Under the pieces are notes generated by a model. It worked only from the letters and a program-made list of their open reading frames with translations. It made no database searches and had not been told where the DNA came from. The position numbers and the translations under genes are program-made. From a gamma proteobacterium HdN1 (GTDB lineage: Bacteria > Pseudomonadota > Gammaproteobacteria > Pseudomonadales > Ketobacteraceae), in the NCBI GenBank assembly GCA_000198515.1, contig FP929140.1, forward strand, positions 4,128,527 to 4,192,526: a DNA stretch of 64,000 bases, read 5' to 3'. Below, piece after piece: positions 56,957 to 64,000 of the stretch (position 1 is the first letter of the stretch; each line of letters begins with the position of its first letter).

Positions 56957-58807
56957 GTGGTTGAAGAAAATCAAGGCGGGCCGTTTGACATTGATGCCTT
57001 TTTAGCGTCATTAACGCAGGCACCTGGGGTCTATCGGATGCTGGATGGCAAAGGCGAAGTGCTTTACGTCGGCAAAGCCAAAAACCTGAAAAGCCGCGTT
57101 TCCAGCTATTTTCGCAGCAAGCAGCTTCCAATCAAAACGGCGGCCTTGGTGCAGCGGATTCAGCGTGTTGAAGTTACCGTAACGCTTTCCGAGATCGAGG
57201 CTTTGCTTCTTGAGCAGACGCTCATCAAGGAGTACCGCCCCCCGTTTAACATCCTGCTGCGCGACGATAAGTCTTATCCCTATATTTTCCTAAGCGACGA
57301 GGAATGGCCACGCCTTGCCTATCATCGTGGGCCGAAAAAAGCCAAGGGCCGTTATTTTGGCCCCTATCCAAGTTCGCTTGCTGTGCGAGAAACGCTTAAT
57401 TTGCTGGAAAAAATGTTCCAGCTACGCCAATGCGATAATGCATTCTTTCGCAACCGCCAGCGCCCTTGCCTGAAGCAGCAAATCCAGCGTTGTACGGCGC
57501 CTTGTGTGGGCTTGGTGAGTGCAGAGGATTATGCAGAGCAGGTGCGAATGACGGTGCTGTTTCTGGAAGGAAAAAGCAACCAGATTGCCGAGGAAATTGC
57601 TGCCAAAATGGAACAAGCCGCAGCTACGCTGGAGTTTGAGCGCGCCGCTACGTTGCGAAACCAGCTTACTGCCATCCGTCGCGTTCAGGAGCAACAATAT
57701 GTTGATGGGGAAGGCGGCGATATGGACGTCTTTGGCATCGCAATTGCGGAAGGGGTCGCCTGTTTTCAAGTGGTGTTCGTGAGGGCAGGGCGCGTACTTG
57801 GCAGCAAAAGCTATTTTGAACCTGCTTATGGTGTGGGGGACGGTACAGATGAGCACCAGGATGTTCTCACAGAATTTATATCGAACTATTTTTTAGGCAA
57901 CATCACGCGCGATGTGCCCGAGGACGTGTATTTACCTCATAAGATTGGGTTTGCAGAAAGTGTTGAAAAGTCGATCCGCGAACGCTACCACCGACATTTT
58001 CGCTTTGTTTACCGCCTCGCGAGTAATCGCTCGGGCTGGGCGCGCCTTGCGGCTCGCAACGCCGAAGAAAACCTCGAAAGTCATCTCGCCAACAAGCGCA
58101 CCCAATGGCAAAAGCACCAATCCTTGCAAGAGCAGCTAAGAATGGCGAGCTTGCCGCAGCGTCTGGAATGTTTTGATATTAGCCATACGTCGGGGGAGCA
58201 TCCTGTGGCGTCCTGCGTGGTATTTGACCTGAATGGGCCGCGCCGCTCTGACTATCGGCGCTTTAATATCCGCGACATTCAGCCGGGCGATGACTATGCT
58301 GCCATAGAGCAAGCGGTGTTTCGACGTTATCAAAAGTGCGTAGATCAGCACCAGCCGCTCCCTGACCTCATTTTAATCGATGGCGGAAAGGGGCAGCTAG
58401 GGCGTGCGGTGATTGCTCTAGAGAAAATTGGAGTAGGCTCCGAGCGCTTGCTCGCAATTGCGAAAGGGCATACCCGTAAAGCAGGGCTGGAAACGCTCTT
58501 TACCGTTGCTCGCCCCTTGGGGTTTTCCCTTCCACGTGATTGCGGTGCAAGCCTGCTACTGCAACAGATTCGGGACGAGGCGCATCGGTTTGCAATCACC
58601 GGCCACCGTGGGCAGCGTCTGAAAGCACGGGTACGTTCATCGGTAGAGGATTTGCCCGGCGTGGGGCCGGTACGCCGCAAGCGCTTGCTAAATCATTTTG
58701 GCGGCTTATCGGCGCTCCGATCGGCTAGCCAAGAAGAAATTGCTAAGGTAAAAGGAATTAGTAGCAAGCTGGCTGAAGAGATTTATGAAGCACTGCATGG
58801 CACTTAG
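56957..58807 (+). CDS. uvrC: UvrABC excinuclease subunit C
   Basis: Makes the dual incisions in nucleotide excision repair. It is 616 aa, normal length. The GIY-YIG N-terminal nuclease (APGVYRMLDGKGEVLYVGKAKNL, parts GVYRM and VLYVGKAKNL), the UVR domain (AATLEFERAATLRNQL), the UvrC RNase H-like domain (FDISHTSGEHPVASCVVF, LILIDGGKGQLG) and a C-terminal HhH pair (LPGVGPVRRKRLLNHFGG) are all present. It lies 55 bases after gacA, with three short AGCCTCTG repeats between. The start is GTG. Confidence 0.97.
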   Translation: MVEENQGGPFDIDAFLASLTQAPGVYRMLDGKGEVLYVGKAKNLKSRVSSYFRSKQLPIKTAALVQRIQRVEVTVTLSEIEALLLEQTLIKEYRPPFNILLRDDKSYPYIFLSDEEWPRLAYHRGPKKAKGRYFGPYPSSLAVRETLNLLEKMFQLRQCDNAFFRNRQRPCLKQQIQRCTAPCVGLVSAEDYAEQVRMTVLFLEGKSNQIAEEIAAKMEQAAATLEFERAATLRNQLTAIRRVQEQQYVDGEGGDMDVFGIAIAEGVACFQVVFVRAGRVLGSKSYFEPAYGVGDGTDEHQDVLTEFISNYFLGNITRDVPEDVYLPHKIGFAESVEKSIRERYHRHFRFVYRLASNRSGWARLAARNAEENLESHLANKRTQWQKHQSLQEQLRMASLPQRLECFDISHTSGEHPVASCVVFDLNGPRRSDYRRFNIRDIQPGDDYAAIEQAVFRRYQKCVDQHQPLPDLILIDGGKGQLGRAVIALEKIGVGSERLLAIAKGHTRKAGLETLFTVARPLGFSLPRDCGASLLLQQIRDEAHRFAITGHRGQRLKARVRSSVEDLPGVGPVRRKRLLNHFGGLSALRSASQEEIAKVKGISSKLAEEIYEALHGT

Positions 58808-58856
58808 ACCGACGTGGCGTATAAAATGCCCAAGTCCGACAAAAGGAGTTTTCTGA

Positions 58857-59441
58857 ATGCAACCACCACAGTCGTCCCGATCACTGCATTATACCATCCC
58901 CAATTTGCTGACCATGATGCGGGTGGCGTTAATACCTGTGGTGGTAATTGTCTACTATATACCGCAATCGGGGCATTATTTTATCGCGGCAGCGCTGTTT
59001 GCGCTGGCCGGCATCACCGATTGGTTTGATGGCTATTTGGCGCGAAAATGGGAGCAAGTAACCAAGCTTGGCGCCTTTTTGGACCCAGTTGCTGATAAGT
59101 TAATGGTTGCCTCGGCGTTGGTAATTTTGGTTGAAGCGCACGCCACACCTTGGCTTGCCTTGCCCGCGGTAGTCATTATCAGCCGTGAAATTACGATTTC
59201 TGCATTACGGGAGTGGATGGCGGAGCTGGGGAAACGTGCGACGGTTGCAGTGTCTTTCTTAGGTAAGGTCAAGACGACGTTGCAGATGATCGCAATTACC
59301 GGTTTGTTGGCGAAAGACCCAATGCTGCCGGACGCGATTACCGTTTTGGCTTATGTTTTACTTTATGTTTCCACCGCAATTACACTGTGGACGATGGTGA
59401 TTTATTTGAAGGCGGCGTGGCCTGATCTTGTCGATCATTAA
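58857..59441 (+). CDS. pgsA: CDP-diacylglycerol-glycerol-3-phosphate 3-phosphatidyltransferase
   Basis: Makes phosphatidylglycerophosphate, the precursor of phosphatidylglycerol and cardiolipin, in the inner membrane. The 194-aa protein has several membrane spans and the CDP-alcohol phosphotransferase motif DGYLARKWEQVTKLGAFLDPVADK (DG-x-AR-x(8)-G-x3-D-x3-D). The N-terminus YTIPNLLTMMRVALIPVVV is characteristic of PgsA. It completes the gacA-uvrC-pgsA run. Confidence 0.96.
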   Translation: MQPPQSSRSLHYTIPNLLTMMRVALIPVVVIVYYIPQSGHYFIAAALFALAGITDWFDGYLARKWEQVTKLGAFLDPVADKLMVASALVILVEAHATPWLALPAVVIISREITISALREWMAELGKRATVAVSFLGKVKTTLQMIAITGLLAKDPMLPDAITVLAYVLLYVSTAITLWTMVIYLKAAWPDLVDH

Positions 59442-59494
59442 GCCAAGCGCCTGAATTTCAAGGCTTTCAGATGTTCGTAACGCTACAAAAATAG

Positions 59495-59522
59495 TTGACA
59501 GTGATGAAACATTCGGTAAAAT
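59495..59522 (+). promoter_or_regulatory. Sigma70 promoter of the tRNA cluster
   Basis: TTGACA (59495-59500), 16-base spacer, TAAAAT (59517-59522), then GTGCCCC, a GC-rich discriminator typical of stringently controlled stable-RNA promoters. It lies 54 bases upstream of tRNA-Gly. Confidence 0.8.
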
Positions 59523-59576
59523 GTGCCCCACATTGACGTCGCGATCTCTATGCGGATGGATGGCGCAAATGTTCGG

Positions 59577-59652
<76 letters not shown>

Positions 59653-59660
59653 TCTTTAAG

Positions 59661-59683
59661 CCTCGGTACAACCGAGGTTTTTT
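59661..59683 (+). terminator. Intrinsic terminator inside the tRNA cluster
   Basis: CCTCGGT, loop ACA, ACCGAGG, followed by six T. It lies 9 bases after tRNA-Gly and 54 bases before tRNA-Cys, so it may reduce or stop transcription of the two distal tRNAs. Confidence 0.8.
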
Positions 59684-59736
59684 GTTAGTGCTAGCAGTGT
59701 GTTTTTGCATTTGCCGTTGGCACCAATCGTGTATTT

Positions 59737-59810
59737 GGCTGGGTGGTAGAGTGGTCATGCAGCGGACTGCAACTCCGCGTACGCCGGTTCAATTCCGGCC
59801 CCAGCCTCCA
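59737..59810 (+). tRNA. tRNA-Cys (anticodon GCA)
   Basis: A 74-nt cloverleaf starting GGCTGGGTGG. The anticodon stem contains GGACTGCAACTCC with GCA, the T-arm contains GGTTCAATTCC, and the end is CAGCCTCCA with encoded CCA. Confidence 0.96.
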
Positions 59811-59834
59811 TTTTAATTGTTGCTTATTTTCACT

Positions 59835-59923
59835 GGCCGGATGGCGAAATTGGTAGACGCACAGGACTTAAAATCCTGTGAGGGGTAACCCTCGTGCGGG
59901 TTCGACGCCCGCTCTGGCCACCA
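59835..59923 (+). tRNA. tRNA-Leu (anticodon TAA)
   Basis: An 89-nt class II tRNA. Acceptor GGCCGGA pairs with TCTGGCC, with one G-U. The D-arm contains GGCGAAATTGGTAGACGC, the anticodon loop ACTTAAAAT with TAA, a long variable arm TGAGGGGTAACCCTCG, T-arm GGTTCGACGCC, and encoded CCA. Confidence 0.96.
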
Positions 59924-59941
59924 TGTTGTTCTCATACAAGC

Positions 59942-59986
59942 AGTTTTTGAAAAAGTAGTTTTTGAAAAAGTAGTTTTTGAAAAGCT
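59942..59986 (+). repeat. Three 15-bp tandem repeats after tRNA-Leu
   Basis: AGTTTTTGAAAAAGT at 59942-59956 and 59957-59971, and a variant ending AGCT at 59972-59986. Each unit is itself near-palindromic. Confidence 0.85.
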
Positions 59987-60009
59987 GTTCTCTCAAAAGC
60001 AGTGCTCAC

Positions 60010-60043
60010 AAAAAAGCCGCTCTGGAAAGAAGCGGCTTTTTTT
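60010..60043. terminator. Bidirectional terminator between tRNA cluster and ppnN
   Basis: AAAAAGCCGCT (60011-60021), 9-base loop, AGCGGCTTTTT (60031-60041), with flanking A- and T-runs. Confidence 0.92.
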
Positions 60044-60059
60044 GTTTCCGTCTTTTTGG

Positions 60060-61433
60060 TTACCGGACGATCTGATAGCAGGGATTGTAGCTGTTTCCGC
60101 CAAGTTTCATGCGGTTTTGCTGGATGAAGGTTTGTAGCAATTCATCCATAAGCGCCATGATGCTCGGGTCACCATGTAGTTGGAAAGGGCCGTGTTCTTT
60201 AATCAGTGCCAAACCTTGGTCTTTCACGTTGCCCGCTACGATTCCAGAAAATGCGCGTCTTAAGTTGGCCGCGAGCTCGTAGGCGGGTTGATCGCGCGTG
60301 AGATTGAGCTTTTGCATGCTGGCATGGTTGGGTTGAAACGGAAATTGCAGGGATTTGGGCAAGTGGATCTGCCAGTTGAAGTAGAAGGAGTCCTTACAGC
60401 GCCTGCGGTGTTTGTATACACGCTCGGCATTCCGATGCATGTGACGGCCCACTTCTTCGGGGTCTTCGATGATGACTTGATACTTGGAGCGTGCTTCTTC
60501 ACCCAGCGTGTTAACGATAAAATTGTCGATAATGTCGAAATAGGCTTCGCCCGCTTTGTTTGAGGTAAATACCAGCGGGAAGGGGATGTTGCGATTTTTA
60601 GGGTGGAGAAGGATTCCGAGCAGGTAAAGAATTTCTTCAGTGGTGCCTACGCCGCCTGGGAAGACGATGACGCCGTGTGCCGTTCGCACAAACGCTTCGA
60701 GGCGTTTCTCGATGTCGGGCATGATGATCAGTTCGTTTACGATAGGATTTGGAGATTCGGCGGCAATGATGCCCGGTTCGGTGATGCCAACGTAGCGTGC
60801 GTTTCGTACTCGTTGCTTTGCGTGGGCAATGGTGGCACCTTTCATAGGGCCTTTCATGGCGCCGGGGCCGCAGCCGGTGATGATGTTCAGTTCGCGCAGG
60901 CCGAGTTCGTAGCCGATTGCTTTGGTGTAGTCGTATTCGTCACGCGCGATGGAGTGGCCGCCCCAGCAGACGATGAAGGGGCGCTTGTCGTTGGGGTGGA
61001 ATACGTTGGCGTTGCGGAGAATGTGGAATACCGCATCGGAGATTCCGCGTGCGCTGTTCAGATTGAAGCGGTTGCCGTGGCGAATTTGGTTGGCGACGTA
61101 GAGCACGTCGCGCAATACGGAAAATAGGTGCTCGCGAATCCCGCGTATCATTCGCCCATCCACAAATGCATTGGCCGGAGCGTTGTGCACTTCTAGGCGG
61201 ATCCCGCGTGTTTGGCGGATAAAGCGAATATCAAAGTCGCTGAAATCATTGAGGATTTCTTCAGTGTTATCTTTTTGGGAGCCGGCATTCAAAACAGCCA
61301 ACGCACAGCGGCGGAAGAGTGGGTAGAGGTCGTCAGCTTGGGTGTGTTGAACAAGCCTGTCTACCTCGATGGGAGAAAGCACCTCCATGCTTACTTCGGG
61401 GGAAACAACGATGTGCGGTATTTTGGCAACCAT
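60060..61433 (-). CDS. ppnN: Pyrimidine/purine nucleotide 5'-monophosphate nucleosidase PpnN (YgdH)
   Basis: Hydrolyses nucleoside monophosphates to base and ribose phosphate; in E. coli the activity is stimulated by (p)ppGpp. The 457-aa protein has the LOG-family core: VCWGGHSIARDEYDYTKAIGYELG, ITGCGPGAMKGPMKGAT, EPGIIAAESPNPIVNELIIMPDIEKRLEAFVRTAHGVIVFPGGVGTTEEILYLLGIL (parts PDIEKRLEAFVRTAHG and FPGGVGTTEEILYLL). N- and C-terminal extensions match YgdH rather than the shorter LOG proteins. Confidence 0.94.
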   Translation of the reverse strand: MVAKIPHIVVSPEVSMEVLSPIEVDRLVQHTQADDLYPLFRRCALAVLNAGSQKDNTEEILNDFSDFDIRFIRQTRGIRLEVHNAPANAFVDGRMIRGIREHLFSVLRDVLYVANQIRHGNRFNLNSARGISDAVFHILRNANVFHPNDKRPFIVCWGGHSIARDEYDYTKAIGYELGLRELNIITGCGPGAMKGPMKGATIAHAKQRVRNARYVGITEPGIIAAESPNPIVNELIIMPDIEKRLEAFVRTAHGVIVFPGGVGTTEEILYLLGILLHPKNRNIPFPLVFTSNKAGEAYFDIIDNFIVNTLGEEARSKYQVIIEDPEEVGRHMHRNAERVYKHRRRCKDSFYFNWQIHLPKSLQFPFQPNHASMQKLNLTRDQPAYELAANLRRAFSGIVAGNVKDQGLALIKEHGPFQLHGDPSIMALMDELLQTFIQQNRMKLGGNSYNPCYQIVR

Positions 61434-61726
61434 GGACGTTCCATTTGAAATGGTGGTGAAATAAGCACGGCGGGCGCTGGATGATCCTCGTCTTTATCGT
61501 GCTGGCATCTTTTGCTTTGGTTTTTAACGTTCTAACACCTACAGTATAGCGCTGATTGTCGGCTTGCTGGCTTTGCAAATAGGTACGAAAACAGTGGCTT
61601 GGCGGCTGCATTGACGTGAGGCTAAGTATCCCCCAGAATCTTTCTGCACTATAATTTACGGATCACATCGATCTGCAAGCGAAGCTTGTATGCAGGCAAT
61701 CGTCGGTTAAGCCAAGAAGGTATGGA
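61434..61726. other. Intergenic region upstream of the 103-aa gene
   Basis: 293 bases between divergent genes. A TATAAT lies at 61650-61655 and could be the -10 for the downstream gene. After it, an imperfect hairpin CTGCAAGC-GAA-GCTTG is seen in what would be the 5' leader. No other gene is evident. Confidence 0.45.
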
Positions 61727-62038
61727 ATGACAGCAGTAGCATCAGTCTCTGGAATCGCGTCCCTCACGGGAAAGGCGCTAGATGAACAAGTTTATCGGGT
61801 TGCGTGCAAGCGTTTGAACAAGGCTGCGTCCGAACAGGAGTTCGAAGATCGCTATCAGCAAGGTGGATTTCACTTTCAGTCGGATGCTGCTTTACTAGGG
61901 GAATTGCTCGGCTTGTATGAAATCAATCTACATCGCTTAGGCGGTGAGTGGTTGGCATTCAAGGACTCGGTTGGTTGTTACGGTGATACCCCTTCGGAAG
62001 CCGCCTGTCGCTGGCTTGTTACCCACTTTGGTCGCTAG
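61727..62038 (+). CDS. Hypothetical protein, 103 aa
   Basis: A small soluble protein without a signal peptide or membrane segment. The C-terminal half reads DEQVYRVACKRLNKAASEQEFE and ECYG-like DSVGCYGDTPSEAACRWLVTHFG, a pattern suggesting a compact helical domain. No family was recognised. AAGAAGG lies upstream of the ATG. It is 16 bases ahead of the DUF2806-like gene, so the two probably form an operon. Confidence 0.7.
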   Translation: MTAVASVSGIASLTGKALDEQVYRVACKRLNKAASEQEFEDRYQQGGFHFQSDAALLGELLGLYEINLHRLGGEWLAFKDSVGCYGDTPSEAACRWLVTHFGR

Positions 62039-62054
62039 CCCTTAGGAGTAGAGA

Positions 62055-63101
62055 GTGGGCCATCCAACGCTTAGGATTCAGTTGCTGCGAAAATTCTGGA
62101 TCCACCTGTCTTCGGATGAAATGTTCGGCATCATGTCGCCAGACAAGATTCAGAGAGCAGGGCTTTCCCTTAGCGATGTGCGGCGCCTAGAGCTCTCCAA
62201 TATTCATAAAATAGAGCGCCAGATCAACGATCTACGTCGCGGCTATGCGACGCTGGACGAAGCTGGAAATATTACGCCAACCTCAACCTCTGCGGAAGCA
62301 CAAGGTGTGGCGTTTTCATCCATCATTGAGTTCAGTAGCGGCATTGCGAATTCTGCCGCGAGCCTTCCTGGACTTGCAGAAATGTTGAAGAACGCGCACC
62401 AGCGAGATGAACTGGAAGCGTTGGGGCGATTGCTTCGGCTGCAAAAAGTATATCTATTGGCAGAGCGCATCATCCTTAGCAGCAATCTTGATTTGCTGGA
62501 TAAGCAGGTGCTGGACGCTCGTTGGTTTAGCCGCTGGCGCATCGAGGTAAGCGAGATCCCCAACGGGCCGCTACAGCAGATGTGGGCGCGGGTTTTGGTG
62601 GGCGAGTTGATTCAACCGGGCACGCACAGCTTGCGAGTGCTTGCTTGGCTGGGCGGCATGAGCCTCGACGATGCCGAAGCTGTTGGGCGGCTGGCGAGCA
62701 TCGTGCTTGGGGATTTTGTGCATTGTGGCGCCGCCAAGACACTTTCTACCCAATACCCTGTAGAATTTTTTGCACGACTGGAGCAGCTTGGCATCCTCAT
62801 GCCAGCAGCAGGTGCTCAATCCTTCAAAGAGCTGCACTTCGTGGCGGAAGAGGCGGGCGGTGATTCTTGCCGGCTGCCCATCGGGGATTGCGAGGCTGTG
62901 TTGAGATCAACCGTCGCACGCACGCAGTTTGTTGTACCAGCCTATATTCTCACGTTCCTCGGTCGTGAAGTGGTGTCTCTCTTTACTGTGCAAGCCGATG
63001 CTACCTATCTTAACCTCGTCTCGGATGATTTTCGCTCAAATTCTATCCAAGTCGATATTGTTCCACGAGAATCTGTATTTTTGCGCAGGAAAGTCTCCTA
63101 A
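62055..63101 (+). CDS. DUF2806-like hypothetical protein
   Basis: A 348-aa protein. The central block WRIEVSEIPNGPLQQMWARVLVGELIQPGTHSLRVLAWLGGMSLDDAEAV (part LQQMWARVLVGELIQPGTHS) matches the DUF2806/TIGR03899-type pattern LWARILAGE..PGSFSLRTLE, often found in uncharacterised proteins. Helices predominate before it (LGRLLRLQKVYLLAERIIL), and the C-terminus is beta-rich. The start is GTG, with TAGGAG upstream. No signal peptide. Function unknown. Confidence 0.75.
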   Translation: MGHPTLRIQLLRKFWIHLSSDEMFGIMSPDKIQRAGLSLSDVRRLELSNIHKIERQINDLRRGYATLDEAGNITPTSTSAEAQGVAFSSIIEFSSGIANSAASLPGLAEMLKNAHQRDELEALGRLLRLQKVYLLAERIILSSNLDLLDKQVLDARWFSRWRIEVSEIPNGPLQQMWARVLVGELIQPGTHSLRVLAWLGGMSLDDAEAVGRLASIVLGDFVHCGAAKTLSTQYPVEFFARLEQLGILMPAAGAQSFKELHFVAEEAGGDSCRLPIGDCEAVLRSTVARTQFVVPAYILTFLGREVVSLFTVQADATYLNLVSDDFRSNSIQVDIVPRESVFLRRKVS

Positions 63102-63193
63102 CTGCAACTACTCTTAAGAAAGCAAAATCCGTAAACGTGTGGAGCGTATTCCTTGTCTAAGGGAAGAGGCTCACGGAGCTTTTTAGAGGTTGC

Positions 63194-64000
63194 ATGGAAA
63201 AGCGGAAATTTAAGCGGCTTTCAACTCGGCTTCAAGTGACATTTTCTCTGAGTCAAGAGAACCGCCTTGGGGGCGTTACGCAATATACAGCGGTTCTGCA
63301 GGACTACAGCAGAGGCGGAGTGTTGCTCATTTTTGATCCGCCGGAACGAGACGCTTTGGTCGCCGAGATCAGGCGCAATCTTCACCAAGCAGTGGAAATT
63401 CGGTTTGCCGTTTTGGATCGGCAGCACGAGCTTCAGGGCGAGGTTGTTCACATAAATACCGAGGGAATAGGGATTCGGTTTACCAAACTGGATCCAGCCG
63501 TTTTTTTTGCGCTTACCGATGCTGCTCGACGGGTTGCGTTACAGAACGCAAGTGCCGCACTGATCGTTAATAGAAATGCCGGAGCTACGCATGATCCCAG
63601 CAAGGTGCTCCCGGCTTGTTTGGATGTAGTTCAGGATTTCTGCGCGGAAGTATTGCCCGTTTATATTGCATCCGTTGAGGCGGAGTTGTTAGCGATTGCA
63701 GACCAGCGTAGTGCGCGGATTGAACCGCAGGATGCGATGGATGCGCTCGTTCTATTTAATCGGGAAGGAAAAGCTTTTCAAGCCTCTGTGGAAGAAAATT
63801 ACAGCAAGGCGATACGGGCTCAGTTCCAACCGCTCGGGAACACGAAAGGCGGTGAATTATCTCGCACCCCCCAAACTCCGGCTAGGCTAAGCCTTGTTGA
63901 AAAAGGAGAGTTTGAGGATTGGCTGCAGCTAAAGGTTGCCGTTTCACGAGTCGAGTTAGCCCTGCAGGAAGCCCTCACGGAGCTTGAACTGCGCTTGAAA
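63194..64000 (+). CDS. PilZ-DUF1631 domain protein, partial at window end
   Basis: At least 269 codons are open to the window edge, with no stop. Residues 1-100 form a PilZ-like domain (KRKFKRLSTRLQVTFSL, DYSRGGVLLIF, VVHINTEGIGIRFTKLD), with the RxxxR and D-x-S-x-x-G elements of c-di-GMP binding partly present. After residue 130 the DUF1631 region begins, with FEDWLQLKVAVSRVELALQEAL at the end. Family members are about 700-800 aa, so most of the protein is missing here. It may link c-di-GMP to an unknown process. Confidence 0.8.
   Translation, partial: MEKRKFKRLSTRLQVTFSLSQENRLGGVTQYTAVLQDYSRGGVLLIFDPPERDALVAEIRRNLHQAVEIRFAVLDRQHELQGEVVHINTEGIGIRFTKLDPAVFFALTDAARRVALQNASAALIVNRNAGATHDPSKVLPACLDVVQDFCAEVLPVYIASVEAELLAIADQRSARIEPQDAMDALVLFNREGKAFQASVEENYSKAIRAQFQPLGNTKGGELSRTPQTPARLSLVEKGEFEDWLQLKVAVSRVELALQEALTELELRLK

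Overview
The window looks like chromosome of an aerobic, heterotrophic gammaproteobacterium. The reasons are the gacA-uvrC-pgsA block followed by tRNA-Gly/Cys/Leu, the purB-hflD-mnmA block next to a RoxA-type cupin gene, ppnN, fklB, a Tus-family replication terminator protein, Pseudomonas-type long isocitrate lyase and malate synthase G. No rRNA genes, insertion sequences or prophage genes were seen. The taxon is inferred from gene content and order only.

Layout. 0-2.9 kb: msrA converging on a hipBA toxin-antitoxin operon with a 17-bp inverted-repeat operator, then a periplasmic chalcone-isomerase-like protein. 3.3-6.4 kb: etfBA and a secreted zinc phospholipase C-like protein. 6.4-10 kb: an NAD salvage module (nadV, nadM-Nudix, nrtR) with two visible NrtR boxes. 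10-13 kb: an unusual protein joining a PP2C phosphatase, a membrane segment and a parvulin-like foldase, followed by a small membrane protein. 13-18 kb: a compact type II-C CRISPR-Cas locus (8 repeats, cas2, cas1, cas9, divergent tracrRNA). 18-18.8 kb: remains of a Phd/zeta-like toxin-antitoxin module. 19-25.7 kb: M61 peptidase, fklB, tus, M23 peptidase, xseAB. 25.7-34.6 kb: aceA, then the leucine/isovalerate and acetoacetate cluster liuR-liuA-liuB-liuD-scoA-scoB. 34.7-42.5 kb: mostly housekeeping genes (rraA, mdh, bolA, ygjP-like, ttcA, SpmA/B-like). 42.7-46 kb: LysR regulator and glcB. 46-54.6 kb: secretin-N-like protein, roxA, purB, hflD, mnmA, a duplicated-domain protein, moaCDE. 54.6-64 kb: sqr, gacA, uvrC, pgsA, three tRNAs, ppnN, and three proteins of unknown role, the last (PilZ-DUF1631) cut by the window end.

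How genes work together. LiuA passes electrons to ETF (etfBA), and the Liu and Sco enzymes turn leucine carbon toward acetyl-CoA. AceA, GlcB and Mdh form most of the glyoxylate-shunt arm that would assimilate it. A conserved sequence block lies both upstream of aceA and at the start of the LysR gene beside glcB, which suggests that this regulator controls the shunt. NrtR probably represses both NAD salvage genes. The signals most worth following are the PP2C-parvulin fusion, the SSB-like tail on XseB, the shared aceA/lysR element, a 9-bp tandem array before bolA, and the Tus homologue.
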